This document shows positions 54,159-64,000 of a stretch of 64,000 nt of DNA, piece after piece. Source of the DNA: Gymnothorax reevesii (taxonomy: Eukaryota > Chordata > Actinopteri > Anguilliformes > Muraenidae); NCBI GenBank assembly GCA_029721435.1, contig CM056584.1, positions 15,511,739-15,575,738 of the forward strand, in the 5' to 3' direction. Each line of letters opens with the position of its first letter. The first letter of the stretch is position 1. The translations under genes were made by a program, and so were the position numbers. The notes under the pieces were generated by a model. It saw nothing but the letters and a program-made list of their open reading frames with translations, did no database searches and was not told the origin of the DNA.

Positions 54159-56515
54159 CGTGTCTGTGCCCACCCCACTGGCTACGCCACTGCTCAGCAG
54201 GATTTCGGATTTCGAGCTTCTGGTAAGTGAACTCTTGCCGTGCGCTGGCTGTGTGGTTAGCGAATAAATGACGTAGAAGCAAGACGAGCGGGGATTGTGG
54301 GATTGTAGGTGGTATATACAGGCGTAAGGAGGAATAGGAAGGCGCATTGGGAGTGGTCCTGTTTATTAACGTACGACTCCCTTTAATTAACACTTCAGAC
54401 CTATTTTGTGTTGAACTTCTTGTATAGTATTTTTTTATTGTACAAAATTAGTAGAATGCTACGCTGCCGCATTTTTAAACTTACTTATTCTAATAAAATA
54501 AACTGGGACACAAAAATTTGTACTGATATTACCGACTTTTTGATCAGACTACTCCTCAAAAAATACAACAACCAATGGCAGCGCGACACTTGTATGAAGG
54601 AGGATAATTGACATGGACAATAAGTGGCGTTTGTCACGTTCAAGATGGCTTTGTTCATCAAGCTATGTATGATAGCTCACTTTGTTTTGTGGTTTCCGAC
54701 ATCCCACAACGAGAAGATCGTTTCAGTACTAAAATGAATTTTAGCAAATGTTTTGCCATTTCTTCTCATCACATCTTTTATGCAGCTGCTTTGATATCTG
54801 GTCTATAAACAAATGCATTTACTTTACATGAAATTCAGATTCTTATTTTCAATTTGTTCCCAGTGTCAGTATGGAGGAGCCAACAGAGGATGAATGCACA
54901 TGACAAAAAATTAATAAATTAAATAAAATAAATCTTCATACATGCAAAACTGGGCAGTAATGTGATTGTCATTTACATGTACTTGTTTGCCCCTTTTAAG
55001 TGTAAAAACAATGATTGATACATGTGCGGAAGCTAAGGATTATGTTGAGGGTGTGTGTATGAGTGTGTTTGCTTATGTGCGCGTGCACATGGGTGTTTTA
55101 ACCAGTGTAAGAATCTGTAAGGGTGGAAAAAGATCACCCTCTCTGAGGCTGCAAGCACCTTTTGGCTGCTTAAACAAAGGTATCAGTGAAAACCTATGTA
55201 GGTGCATACAAGCATCCATTAGAAGAGGTGCATATCTCAGAGATGCCAAGGCTTACGTCTTAGGCATGAGTTTCTCCTCTTAGTGGCGTCACGTTTCTGT
55301 GCCATAGTCAGCAATTATTCTATCAAAGCGCACTGAAGAAATTCATTCACGGAATTTAAGTCATTGTGCATCAAGTTAATCAGTTTCACATGCATTACGG
55401 TGGATTTTCCCACTAATGACACAGAAATCGATTATGACTGATTATGACGATTATGCTTGTGTTTCCTGAGGGATTGACAGCAATGGAATTGCGTAGAAAC
55501 ATTTCAAATGGTCTTATTTCATTAAAACAATTTAAACGATCATGAAACAAATGCACTGTTTCCTATCCCTGAGTAAAAAGAAGCACGGGAAGTCCGGAGT
55601 CATAATCGCTTTCCATGTTACTTGTGCATCTTTACGCAAGTGAAACGGAAACTTCAATGCACAAGGATTTAAATTCCGCATGAGAATCTCATTAAGCATT
55701 CAATGAATAATTACGGGCTGTGGTGAATAAGCCTAAAAAATGCGTAAGACCTACGGCGAATGCGTGAGACTTGGCATCTCTGATATGTACACCCTGTGAG
55801 TCACCCTCTACAAAGGTGCGCGTAGTCTCCCCTGATAAGGGTCCTCATCTGTACCTTTTGAGGTTCTTGCGTTACCCCTTTATAGAGATTTTGTTAGCAC
55901 CTTTCAGGGTTGTCGCGTTCACCTCATGCAAGGGAGTTCATTAAAGCCTTTTTTGGGGTGCTTTTGTTCACCCCTTTTTAGGATGCTCATGAGCTCCTTT
56001 AAAAAGGTTCTGCTATTGTAGCAAATGTGCGCACCCGTAAAAGGTGCTGAAACGAAACTTTTTTCTTAGTGTGTAATGCGCAAGAATATCTGTAAAATTT
56101 TGGTATTTACTTTGGTCTCACCAACTTCAAGCCATTGGGTGAATTATGTGCCCGTTGACTTTGTTTGGTTAAGATTTTCTTTTATTGGTTAATAGTGATG
56201 ATGCATAAATTTTTATTGGATGCTGGATTTTGGCCGCCTTTTCACCTTGCAAGTGAAAAAATAATGAAGCTAGAGAAAAACGAGAGAAGCACACAGAGAC
56301 AAACAATTTGTTTGACCTTGGAAAGAAAATAAGATGTATAGAGTGATTTTAACTTGCTGTTGTGTATCATTTTGTTCGTGAACAATAACCGGGAAAAAGA
56401 AGCTTTTGGGGATCTTTATGACAAAGTTCAATAACATTGAACCGTTGTGGCCAGGGTTTTATTTTCCCTTAGAATCATTGGATTCTCTCTTTAACCGAGG
56501 AGATGGCGAGCCACC
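54159..56515. other. Unclassified duplicated intergenic sequence
   Basis: Right partner of 2469-4835, with the minisatellite at 55799-56050 and an irregular AT-rich repeat near 54905-54930. No gene is seen. Confidence 0.6.
55799..56050. repeat. Degenerate minisatellite, right copy
   Basis: Same about 25-bp units as 4111-4371, with scattered substitutions. Confidence 0.65.
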
Positions 56516-57225
56516 TTCAACCTGAACTGCACACCGAGGAGGAATTCATCAATGCCCCCGATGAACTGTCCCAGTGCAGAAGGATTAAAAAAGCCTTACA
56601 ACATTGAAAATTGTTAAAGGTGCACCCAAGAATGGACATGGCCAAGAAGAGACACGAACCGAGAAGAGACACGAACCGAGAAGAAACACTGACTGAACTG
56701 GAAGTACTGATGTAAGACGACACTACTTTTGACTGAAATCTAAGGACAGTATTGAACTGCACTAAGAAACCAAAGGAGACTGTACACAATTTTTTCTTTT
56801 AATTTTGATATTTTTATGTATTACCCAGGTCAGTTGTGTTGGTACAGTGTTGGGTAGTACACAGACACATGCCAGCTATTAGGATGTAAAATCCTGTTTT
56901 CAATCCATTACATTCAATCCCCTTACCTCATCTACCTCCAGTAGTCCATTTCTTCGTTTGCCTTTAAATTACACCAGCTACCTATCGAGCCTAGATTCTG
57001 ACCCAAAAGTCTGCCACGGAACCTAAGACTGGCCTGGTTTGGGTCTCAGTGGGGGTGCTGGATCCTGGCATGCAATGCTGGTCCAGTAATCCATCTCAGG
57101 ACACACGCACCATTCGCTCACATAATCATTCCTATGTCTAATTTAAAGTCTCCAATTAACCTGATATGCATATTTTTGGACTAAAGGAGGAAACTGGAGC
57201 AACTAGGGAAAATCAATGACAGGAA
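56515..57225. other. Block present only in the right copy
   Basis: The left copy joins GAGCCACC directly to AAAATGTGCA at about 4835. The extra block has a short tandem repeat (two units of GAGACACGAACCGAGAA, about 56657-56692) and ends in a GGAGGAAAC-type repeat fragment. Either an insertion here or a deletion on the left. Confidence 0.75.
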
Positions 57226-57699
57226 GAAAATGTGCAGACTCCAAATTAAAAGGCTGTGACCAGATTTAGCCAGATTTTTCATTCTCTGAATATCTTTTGA
57301 TGGGAGGCAACAGTTCCAGTGTCTCACAATACCGCCTCCTGTATAATGCAGGACCTCATGATTATGTTCTATGCAGACGGGTCAGGTTGCATCAAGGCCA
57401 TGAAACCGGACTTGAGGCTTCAAAGATAAACTTTTCATTTATGGGACATGTATCATTGACAAATAGAAGCATGTTATGGGTTGACTGGTTGGATTGAGTC
57501 AGACACCGAGCCAAATATTTCATCACTGTACAGAATGATTATGTTTGCTGTAATTTTTCTTACTTTCTCATCTCATTTTTACTGTTTGTTGGGGAGATTA
57601 AATTTCTGCATGGATGGGAGATTTTGGTTCAGCTTGAATAAATGCACATCTTTTCCTCTCTGAACATACAGCAGCTTTAAAGCAGAAGTAAAGCTCAGA

Positions 57700-57727
57700 G
57701 GTTTTTGTTACGGTGTGAATCACTGTG
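57700..57727 (-). promoter_or_regulatory. V 12-spacer recombination signal
   Basis: Heptamer CACAGTG (57721-57727), spacer ATTCACACCGTA, nonamer ACAAAAACC (57700-57708). Confidence 0.97.
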
Positions 57728-58179
57728 ATACAGCTGCATTAGCAGAGCTGTCCCATGTGCTACAGTAATACACTGCTGAGTCTCCTGCCTCCACATTTTT
57801 AATTATAAACCGGGAGTCTGTACTACTCTGACGGGTTGATGTGAAACGACTGGATGAGAATCCCGTACCATAAGTATCTGGAGACTGTTCCCCACGATAG
57901 AGTCGTAACACGAAGTTAGGAACTCCTCCTGGAACCTGCTTGTACCAGTAAGCATGAGCATTAGTCACAGTCCCCAGGTTACAGTCCATAGTGGCTGTAT
58001 CTCCTTTACTGACTGTCAGAACAGGAGGCTTCTGTGTCACCACTGTTACTCCACTCACACCTGGGAAATAAGAAGCTCATGTAAGAAATATTTACATCAC
58101 AGGCAGAATTTTCATTAATGATCAATGAATGTCTCTTACATGAGAGCACAGAGATGAGAGAGCAGAGAGTCCCCAGCAT
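57728..58179 (-). CDS. IgL V gene, family A (V at 57.7 kb)
   Basis: Leader exon 58140-58179 (MLGTLCSLISVLS plus one base) and V exon 57728-58060. The domain reads VTVVTQKPPVLTVSKG, MDCNLG, CDR1 TVTNAHAY, WYKQVPGG, CDR2 LYRGEQSPDTYG, GTGFSSSRFTS, VEAGDSAVYYC and CDR3 STWDSSANAAV. It is open and canonical. Compared with its left partner at 5334-5783, few residues differ and most lie in CDR1 and CDR2. It lies upstream of the J-C at 18.7-20.6 kb, and of any J-C once present near 45 kb. Confidence 0.94.
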
Positions 58180-58324
58180 GTTGTCAGTGTGAGGTGTGAA
58201 CAGCCCTTACTGTCCAGCTGAGAGATGAGCAGGTTGGAGTGTGAGGAGAGGAGAGGCTGCAGGACCCAGATATAAGGGGCCGGTCAGGGAGATGGAGGGG
58301 GAGGAGCTTCTGCACTCAGCCAAT
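58180..58324 (-). promoter_or_regulatory. V gene promoter and 5'UTR
   Basis: CCAAT-type box (58320-58324), C-rich tract, TATA element CCTTATATC (58269-58277). It has the long 5'UTR form, whereas its left partner has the short form and a CCTTTTATC TATA. Confidence 0.8.
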
Positions 58325-58611
58325 TACAGAACGAGAGATTACCTTCATACAGACAATCAGAAATTCATGTCCGGAAAGCATTTTTTCAAAAATAAAGATG
58401 ACTCCCTCCAATGTAAATTAAATTGCATATGTTAATAAAATTAAACCATATCTATCATTTTTTGGTTCTGATTTGATATGTCCCTCAGAGAAAGGTTGAT
58501 GAGAGACTTTATTTCTTCCAATTATTCAGTACGAAATGAATGAGGCAAGGTTTTTCAACCATTTCGTTGTACTCAGCAACATTCAGTTAATCGTTATAAT
58601 AGGCAGTAATA

Positions 58612-58768
58612 GGCAGTCAGAATCAGTCTGACATTTACATGAGGAGTGACTGGAGGAGACTCCAGCTCAATATATGAGAGCTGATAATGCGGAGGTAATA
58701 CAATATATACTGAGGACCTTCACCTGGAACCTGCTTGTACCAGAGAACAGCACTATAGGCTACAGTCC
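58612..58768 (-). pseudogene. IgL V relic, right copy
   Basis: Partner of the relic at 6202-6358, with a few substitutions and small deletions. No leader, framework 1 or recombination signal. Confidence 0.8.
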
Positions 58769-59210
58769 TGATGTGTATCCTGTATTCTACCAGCCCAAAC
58801 AGGACACTTCTTGGAGGAGAGAGCAGTGAGAAGAGTGCAGAAGGTCCTCAGCTAGTGCATGGACATGCAGCACAGCCTGGGACTCCTTCATTCCAAACTA
58901 CACAGTTTTCCACTGTGCCTCTGTGCTGTATGTTCTCTCTCAGCTCTGAGGACATTGCTTGGATCGAGTCACTTTGTTATTATGTCTTATGTGCTGGTGT
59001 CTCGATTTAAACTGCTGTATTGTATGTTGTAGTAAATAAAACATTTCTCACCCAGTGTAATTTATCCTCCATCACCATTATCTAACCAGTTCATTCCTGG
59101 TCTGGGTTGCAGGGAAGCTGGAGCTTTAACCAGCATTCAATGGGCAAATGCACAAATCCATCACAGGGCACAGACACCATTCACTCACACAGTCATTCTG
59201 ATGTCCAATT

Positions 59211-59857
59211 ATATCCCCGAATGGCGTTTCAGGGATATGTTTTTGGTCCGACCGTCGCCACCGCTGCGCCGCCCTATGTGTTAATGCGATAACTTCAGTA
59301 ATATTTCAATTAGAAATTTCATGTTTTGCACATACGTAAGTATCATAAAGAGGAAGAACTGAATCGATTTTGGACAATTTACAATTTCTAGATTGGCCAG
59401 CAGGGGCCAAAAACGGAAAAATCACTGTTTTTATCATATCTCTGGAAATATTTGTCCGATTGACCTCAAATCAAGTGCAAATGAAAAGTCATGACCTGAG
59501 GATGTGTCCCACGATGACATTATTCCTGTTTGGTTCAAAATTTTGACACAAGGTGGAGCTTTGTCACATAAAATTCACCATTTTTGCCATATCTTTGGAG
59601 ACATTTGTCCAATTGACATGAAACTATGTGCAACTGCAAGGTCATGACCTCACAACGTGTCACATGATGACATCATACCTGTTTGGTTCGATATTTTGCC
59701 ACCAGGTGGAGCTTTGTGATGGAAAATTACCATTTTGGCAATATCTTCAGAACCATTTGTCCGATTGACCTAAAATTAAGTTCAAATGAAAGGTGATGAC
59801 CTGAGGGGCATTATATTGTATTGGGTCTATTCGAGGATTGGGGGCGTTCGGGGATAT
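59211..59857. mobile_element. Inverted-repeat element carrying 153-bp tandem repeats
   Basis: Ends ATATCCCCGAATGGC and GGGGCGTTCGGGGATAT are near-inverse. It sits inside a GGAGGAAAC-type repeat, as in the left copy, but is longer because of the internal tandem array. Confidence 0.7.
59451..59800. repeat. Tandem repeat, period about 153 bp
   Basis: TTTGTCCGATTGACCT-type unit starts recur at 59451, 59604 and 59756. The left copy has a single unit at 6961. Units include GTTTGGTTC and CAAGGTGGAGCTTTGT words. Confidence 0.85.
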
Positions 59858-60502
59858 ACCCCAAGCCGTCGCCTCCGATGGCATAAGCCCAGTTTAAAGT
59901 CTACAATCAGCCTAATATGCATATATTTGAACTGTGGGAGGAAAGTGGAGTACTTTGAGAAAATCGTGCTGACAACTGGAGAATATTCTAAGTCCACATT
60001 GAAAGGCCCCGGCCAGATTCAGCCACAATTTTTTACGTTTTTTTTCTTTTTCTTTTTTTTTCTGGGAGGTAACAGTGCCAATGGATCACCCTGCTGCTCC
60101 CTGTGTAACGCAGGGCCTCATGTCTGAATGTTCTGTAGAACATTCTAGAGAGACAGAATATTTTTTATGCAGATGGCTCATGTCACGTAATGGCTACAAA
60201 ACTGGGGTCTGACTCCAAAGGTGAACTTTTCATTGGTGGGACATACAACATTGGCATGTAGCATATAGATGCATGTTACGGGTCGACTAATCAGATTGTG
60301 TCTGACACAGAGTCAAATACATGAACATAGTACTGAGTTACTTTGTTTTGCTGTAAGTTTTCTGGCTTTCACGTACCATTTTTGCCATGTGTTGTGAAGA
60401 TTAAATGGTTTTTTGGATGAGAGATTTTCATCCGGCTTGAATAAATGCACATCTTCTCCTCTCTGAACTTAAAGCAGCTTTAAAGCAGAAGTGAAACTCA
60501 GA

Positions 60503-60530
60503 GGTTTTTGTCATGATGTGAATCACTGTG
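60503..60530 (-). promoter_or_regulatory. V 12-spacer recombination signal
   Basis: Heptamer CACAGTG (60524-60530), spacer ATTCACATCATG, nonamer ACAAAAACC (60503-60511). Confidence 0.96.
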
Positions 60531-61003
60531 ATACTACTTCACTCACGGAGCTCACCCATTTACCACAGTAATACACAGCAGAGTCTGCAGCCTCCACATT
60601 AGTTATTATTAACTGATAATCCGTGTTACTCTGGGCTCTGGAGGTAAAGCGGCTGGAGGAGAAACCAGCTCCATATGTGGGAGAGCTGTGTGTTCTGTAG
60701 AAATACAGCACAAACTGAGGAGTACTGCCTGGAACCTGCTTATAAAAGTAAATATTGTAAGTATCTTCTGGGCCGATGTTACAGTCCATGGTGGCCTTTT
60801 GTCCTTCAGTTAAACTCAGTATTGGAGGCCTCTGTGTCAACAGGGTTTGACAGCTGACACCTGTGAAGGCAAAATAACACAGAAAGATGAAAATAATAAA
60901 ATCTTGTGTAAGGCTCATGTCCCACTCAGTTACACAGTATAAATGAAATTTGAAAGTCCTCACATGTGAGCACAGAGATGAGAATGCAGAGTGTCCCCAG
61001 CAT
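60531..61003 (-). CDS. IgL V gene, family B, framework Trp lost (V at 60.5 kb)
   Basis: Leader exon 60964-61003 (MLGTLCILISVLT-like plus one base, donor GTGAGG) and V exon 60531-60860. The frame is open, but the invariant framework 2 Trp is Phe (IYFYKQVPGS). Framework 1 carries an extra Cys (VSCQTLLTQRPP), and GDSAVYYC is preceded by Ala (VEAADSAVYYC). CDR3 is GKWVSSVSEVV. Its left partner at 7753-8225 keeps the canonical residues. It may be translated, but folding is doubtful; it could be an early pseudogene. Confidence 0.85.
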
Positions 61004-61148
61004 GTTGTCAGTGTGAGGTGTGAACAGCCCTTACTGTCCAGCTGAGAGATGAGCAGGTTGGACTGTGAGGAGAGGAGAGGCTGCAGGACCCAGATATAAG
61101 GGGCCGGTCAGGGAGATGGAGGGGGAGGAGCTTCTACACTCAGCCAAT
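61004..61148 (-). promoter_or_regulatory. V gene promoter and 5'UTR
   Basis: ATTGGC CCAAT box (61144-61148), C-rich tract, TATA element (61092-61100), long 5'UTR form (its left partner has the short form). Confidence 0.8.
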
Positions 61149-61149
61149 C

Positions 61150-62435
61150 ACAGTTCTCCAACTGAGGGATTCAGTCAATAAGCTGATCTCAGGAGACTTC
61201 AGACAGCAGGTTAAATTAAAGATATGGGACTCAGTCCTATTCCTTCCAGTGGCTTATCTTTTTTTCCCCTTAGAACACAAACTTCCACCTTTGTCTTTGC
61301 ATTGCAAATTGTGGTCACTTACTCGCTCGGACATTTAATGGGACACATGAGCATAAGGCTCAGTAGGTCTGTGCAGTGGCGGTCTGAGACAATAATTCAG
61401 GCCAGGAGTTTGGACTCAATCCCCGGCCACTGTCACCCTGTTCGCATAAACTCCCACACAACTAATCCTGTGGGCTAACCCTGTTTGTTGATGAAATGGG
61501 AACCAGACGAGTCATACATTTGGCCACTATCTTCTTCTGGGGGGAAAGTTATCCAGATGATTACAAAATGCAAAAAAAAAAAAAAAAAAAGGACTGGACT
61601 GGACTGGACTGGGAAATATCTGAGTAGTACTGAATTTTCAATCTATTCTATGGCTATGGGTGAATTCTCAAAAACTCACACAGTTACAGAGATATACACA
61701 GTCAGCTCAAATGTTCAAATGTTTATATTTATTCTCAAGCATCCTAAACTCTTTCCAGGAGTTTTCTCTGGCTAATGCTAAGGGCTTAGCAGGCCTCGCA
61801 AGAGAGACACAAAAGCAGCAGGCAGTGCTGGATGAGCCTCTTAAATAAACTCCCCACTGCTGCAAACAACAAGCAAACAACCCCCTGATCAGAGAGCAGG
61901 ATCGCCCTCAGGTGGTGAAGAAAATGCACAGCAAGCAGCAGCCCCATAAAACCATGACAGTTCCATTCATTCCAGTAATACGACGCTAAGTCTCGTCCCT
62001 AGTTATTAACTGGCATCAGAATCAGGTTCATTTGATTGTTGTTATTTATAGAATATAAACTTTTGCCGTTTAAAACTCTTATCAATTATGACATTCCACT
62101 AATTGATACCTTGATTTTTAAATTATGTGAATTAATATCATGAATGTGAAAAATTATTAATGCAAACTCACATAAGAAACTGTTTTTTGTTTCATTATAG
62201 AGAAAGACAGATTTCATACATAATGTTCATAGCATGTAATAGGGAGGGAACTGGACTGTTAACCCTGTGGTTGAAAAATTAGTTTAGTTTAGTCAAGTTT
62301 ACTCTATTTGAAAAAAATCCTGTAAAGTGGTAGGTTTTTTTTTAACATTCTAAGAAAAAAAAACAAACAAAACTAGAATTCTTGCAAATTCACTTTCAGA
62401 CATTTCTGAAGCCGTTTGAAAGCAGAGGCGAAGCA
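61150..62435. other. Intergenic, no gene seen
   Basis: Right partner of 8360-9630. The A-tract near 61572-61590 is longer and the following GGACT repeat has more units than on the left. Confidence 0.6.
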
Positions 62436-62440
62436 CAGTG

Positions 62441-62468
62441 GGTTTTTGTTGTGGTCTCAATCACTGTG
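62441..62468 (-). promoter_or_regulatory. V 12-spacer recombination signal
   Basis: Heptamer CACAGTG (62462-62468), spacer ATTGAGACCACA, nonamer ACAAAAACC (62441-62449). Same variant spacer as its left partner. Confidence 0.95.
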
Positions 62469-62911
62469 ATACCTCCTCTTTAGCAGTGCTGACCCATGTA
62501 TAACAAAAATACATCGCTGAGTCTCCTAATTCCATATTTGTAATTATTAATCGGTAATCTGATGATGTCTGGTGAGTGGATGTAAAGCGGCTGGAGGAAA
62601 AACCGGCTCCATATTTGGGAGAGCTGTGAGCCTGATTGTGAAACAGCACAAATTGAGGAGAACTGCCTGGAACTTGTTTATACCAGCGAGCAGCATCATT
62701 AGTCCCCAGGTTACAGTCCATAGTGGCTGTGTCTCCTTTACCGACTGTCAGAACAGGAGGCTTCTGTGTCACCACTGTTACTCCACTCACACCTGGGAAA
62801 TAAGAAGATCATGTAGGAAATATTTACATTACATGCAGAATTTCGCTTTAAAATGGATATAGGCTTCTTACATGAGAGCACAGAGATGAGAGCGCAGAGA
62901 GTCCCCAGCAT
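62469..62911 (-). CDS. IgL V gene, family A (V at 62.5 kb)
   Basis: Leader exon 62872-62911 is a full 40 bases (MLGTLCALISVLS plus one base), unlike the frameshifted left partner at 10067-10099. The V exon 62469-62792 reads VTVVTQKPPVLTVGKG, MDCNLG, a short CDR1 TNDAAR, WYKQVPGS, CDR2 FHNQAHSSPKYG, GAGFSSSRFTS, MELGDSAMYFC and CDR3 YTWVSTAKEEV. It is open and probably functional. It is the first V after the inter-cluster block and thus the most 5' V of its cluster in the window. Confidence 0.93.
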
Positions 62912-63056
62912 GTTGTCAGTGTGAGGTGTGAACAGCCCTTACTGTCCAGCTGAGAGATGAGCAGGTTGGAGTGTGAGGAGAGGAGAGGCTGCAGGAACCA
63001 GATATAAGGGGCCGGTCAGGGAGATGGAGGGGGAGGAGCTTCTGTACTCAGCCAAT
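62912..63056 (-). promoter_or_regulatory. V gene promoter and 5'UTR
   Basis: ATTGGC CCAAT box (63052-63056), C-rich tract, TATA element (63001-63009), long 5'UTR form. Confidence 0.8.
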
Positions 63057-63264
63057 CAAAACAGCGCGGACATCTTGCTATCTACCAGTGGTTTTGTGAT
63101 TATAATGCTGATATCACAGCCAAGAAAATATTCCAGGTCAGAAATAAACTTTGGTCCACCAATATAAAATCTAACATCAATTTTACATGTCAGATATTGT
63201 ATAACACAATATATACTGTGTGTGAGGAGTCTTTGCACTTTACCAATCCAATCAGCTCACCATA

Positions 63265-63960
63265 ATTTTGTCTATGATTTTTTTTTTTGATGAAAACATT
63301 GATGTCACAAGGTAAAAATTGTGAAAGAATTATCCTCCAGTGAGTTAATGGCTCCTCAGATATGTAGCTGCATTTGTACTGTCTCTTCTCTGCACTTTGA
63401 CCCTCCTGTTTTACAGAGGTAGCTCAGTGACTGATGTTCATGAGACCCTCCCATTCATAATGGTGCACAGAATCAGTAAGGCCAGCCAGGAGTGACCCCA
63501 ATAATCCCACATTCACACTCAAGGAGAAAATCACCAACACACCAACATACACAGACACAGCCAGATGAGTTATACAGGAGTTGTGAGTCTGGAATCCACA
63601 TTCCTTCCAGTAACTATAAAGCCCCGTATAGGATGGACACAGCTTCCTGTATCTCTGCGCCCTGTTCCAGTGACTCTGCTCCCTCAGCTCCAACACAACT
63701 GAAACCCAAACAGTGATGGAGAGATACTGAGCTACACCTGCTACTCCACCCAAACCCCACAAACCCCCACCCTCATAATGTTACTGTCACACAGTCACAG
63801 TTTGATCAGTAACACAAATGTGAAAACCAGGGCCCCTAACCACACCTAAACATTTATTACCAGACATTGTTGTTTCTCTTTTGATGTTAATAGATGTGAA
63901 ATGCTGCAAAGCTACAGACATGTAGCAAGAATACAATCCAAAAGGCAAGCGGTCCGGATT
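63265..63960. other. Inter-cluster block, right copy
   Basis: Partner of 10440-10553 plus 13219-13805 (split there by the LINE). The minus strand is open for 112 codons (63424-63762) with a hydrophobic run (VGVLVIFSLSVNVGLLGSLL). The left copy has a stop in the same frame and residue changes are not confined to silent sites, so coding is doubtful. Confidence 0.6.
63749..63772 (-). other. G-quadruplex-prone tract, right copy
   Basis: Same four G-run pattern as 13587-13610. Confidence 0.6.
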
Positions 63961-64000
63961 ACTACATCAGCAGGGCTGTGTTCACAAAAGCAAGGTGATT

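Larger units (their letters stand above)
51691..63960. repeat. Right copy of the segmental duplication
   Basis: Direct copy of 1-13805, offset about 51690 at the start. It includes four V genes, one V relic, the gypsy fragment and the inter-cluster block, but not the CR1-like LINE. Confidence 0.95.

Noticed and set aside
63424..63762. 112-codon minus-strand ORF with a hydrophobic stretch in the inter-cluster block
   Set aside because: The left copy has an in-frame stop, the third copy has several, and residue changes look unconstrained; no family match is recognised.

Overview
The window looks like part of an immunoglobulin light-chain locus of a ray-finned fish, most likely a teleost. All immune gene segments lie on the minus strand. 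They comprise about a dozen V gene segments (each a short leader exon, a small intron, and a V exon followed by a 12-spacer recombination signal), one J segment (20605-20638) with a 23-spacer signal, and one constant exon (18710-19032) with its own poly(A) signal. The V-12/J-23 arrangement excludes the lambda layout. The V framework 3 (GFSSSRF, DYQLII, VEAGDSAVYYC), the long CDR2 and the C domain ending CSE fit the sigma isotype (teleost 'L2') best. The isotype call rests on recognised motifs, not on a database search.

Reading in the direction of transcription, from high to low coordinates: an inter-cluster block (63.96-63.27 kb), V genes at 62.5, 60.5, 57.7 and 51.5 kb, a decayed stretch with V relics and an orphan promoter (46.3-45.0 kb), a second copy of the C 3'-flank and inter-cluster blocks (44.8-42.7 kb) with no J or C left beside it, then V genes at 42.1, 31.4 (pseudogene), 23.8 and 22.5 kb, the J, and the C. 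Beyond the C come its 3' flank (octamer, TATA and CTCF-like motifs) and an inter-cluster block. After these lie V genes of the next cluster at 9.7, 7.7, 5.3 kb and the left edge. These last V genes are downstream of the only J-C in view, so they must serve another J-C to the left of the window.

The left 13.8 kb (1-13805) and the right 12.3 kb (51691-63960) are direct copies of one V block, offset by about 51.7 kb. The locus therefore grows by tandem duplication of whole (V)n-J-C clusters. The copies have since diverged. Paralogous V genes differ mainly in CDR1/CDR2, one copy has a frameshifted leader, one lost its conserved framework Trp, and transposon insertions and repeat contractions are private to one side.

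Transposable elements fill most of the remaining space. They include a truncated Ty3/gypsy fragment shared by both copies, a CR1-like LINE, an L2/Maui-like LINE, two nested Tc1-like transposons, a Mag-like gypsy element inside a foldback transposon, a solo LTR with target duplication, a 1-kb retroelement in two copies, a Penelope-like GIY-YIG fragment, a piggyBac-like element, a hAT-like fragment and many small inverted-repeat elements. No ordinary non-immune host gene, rRNA, tRNA or CRISPR array was recognised.
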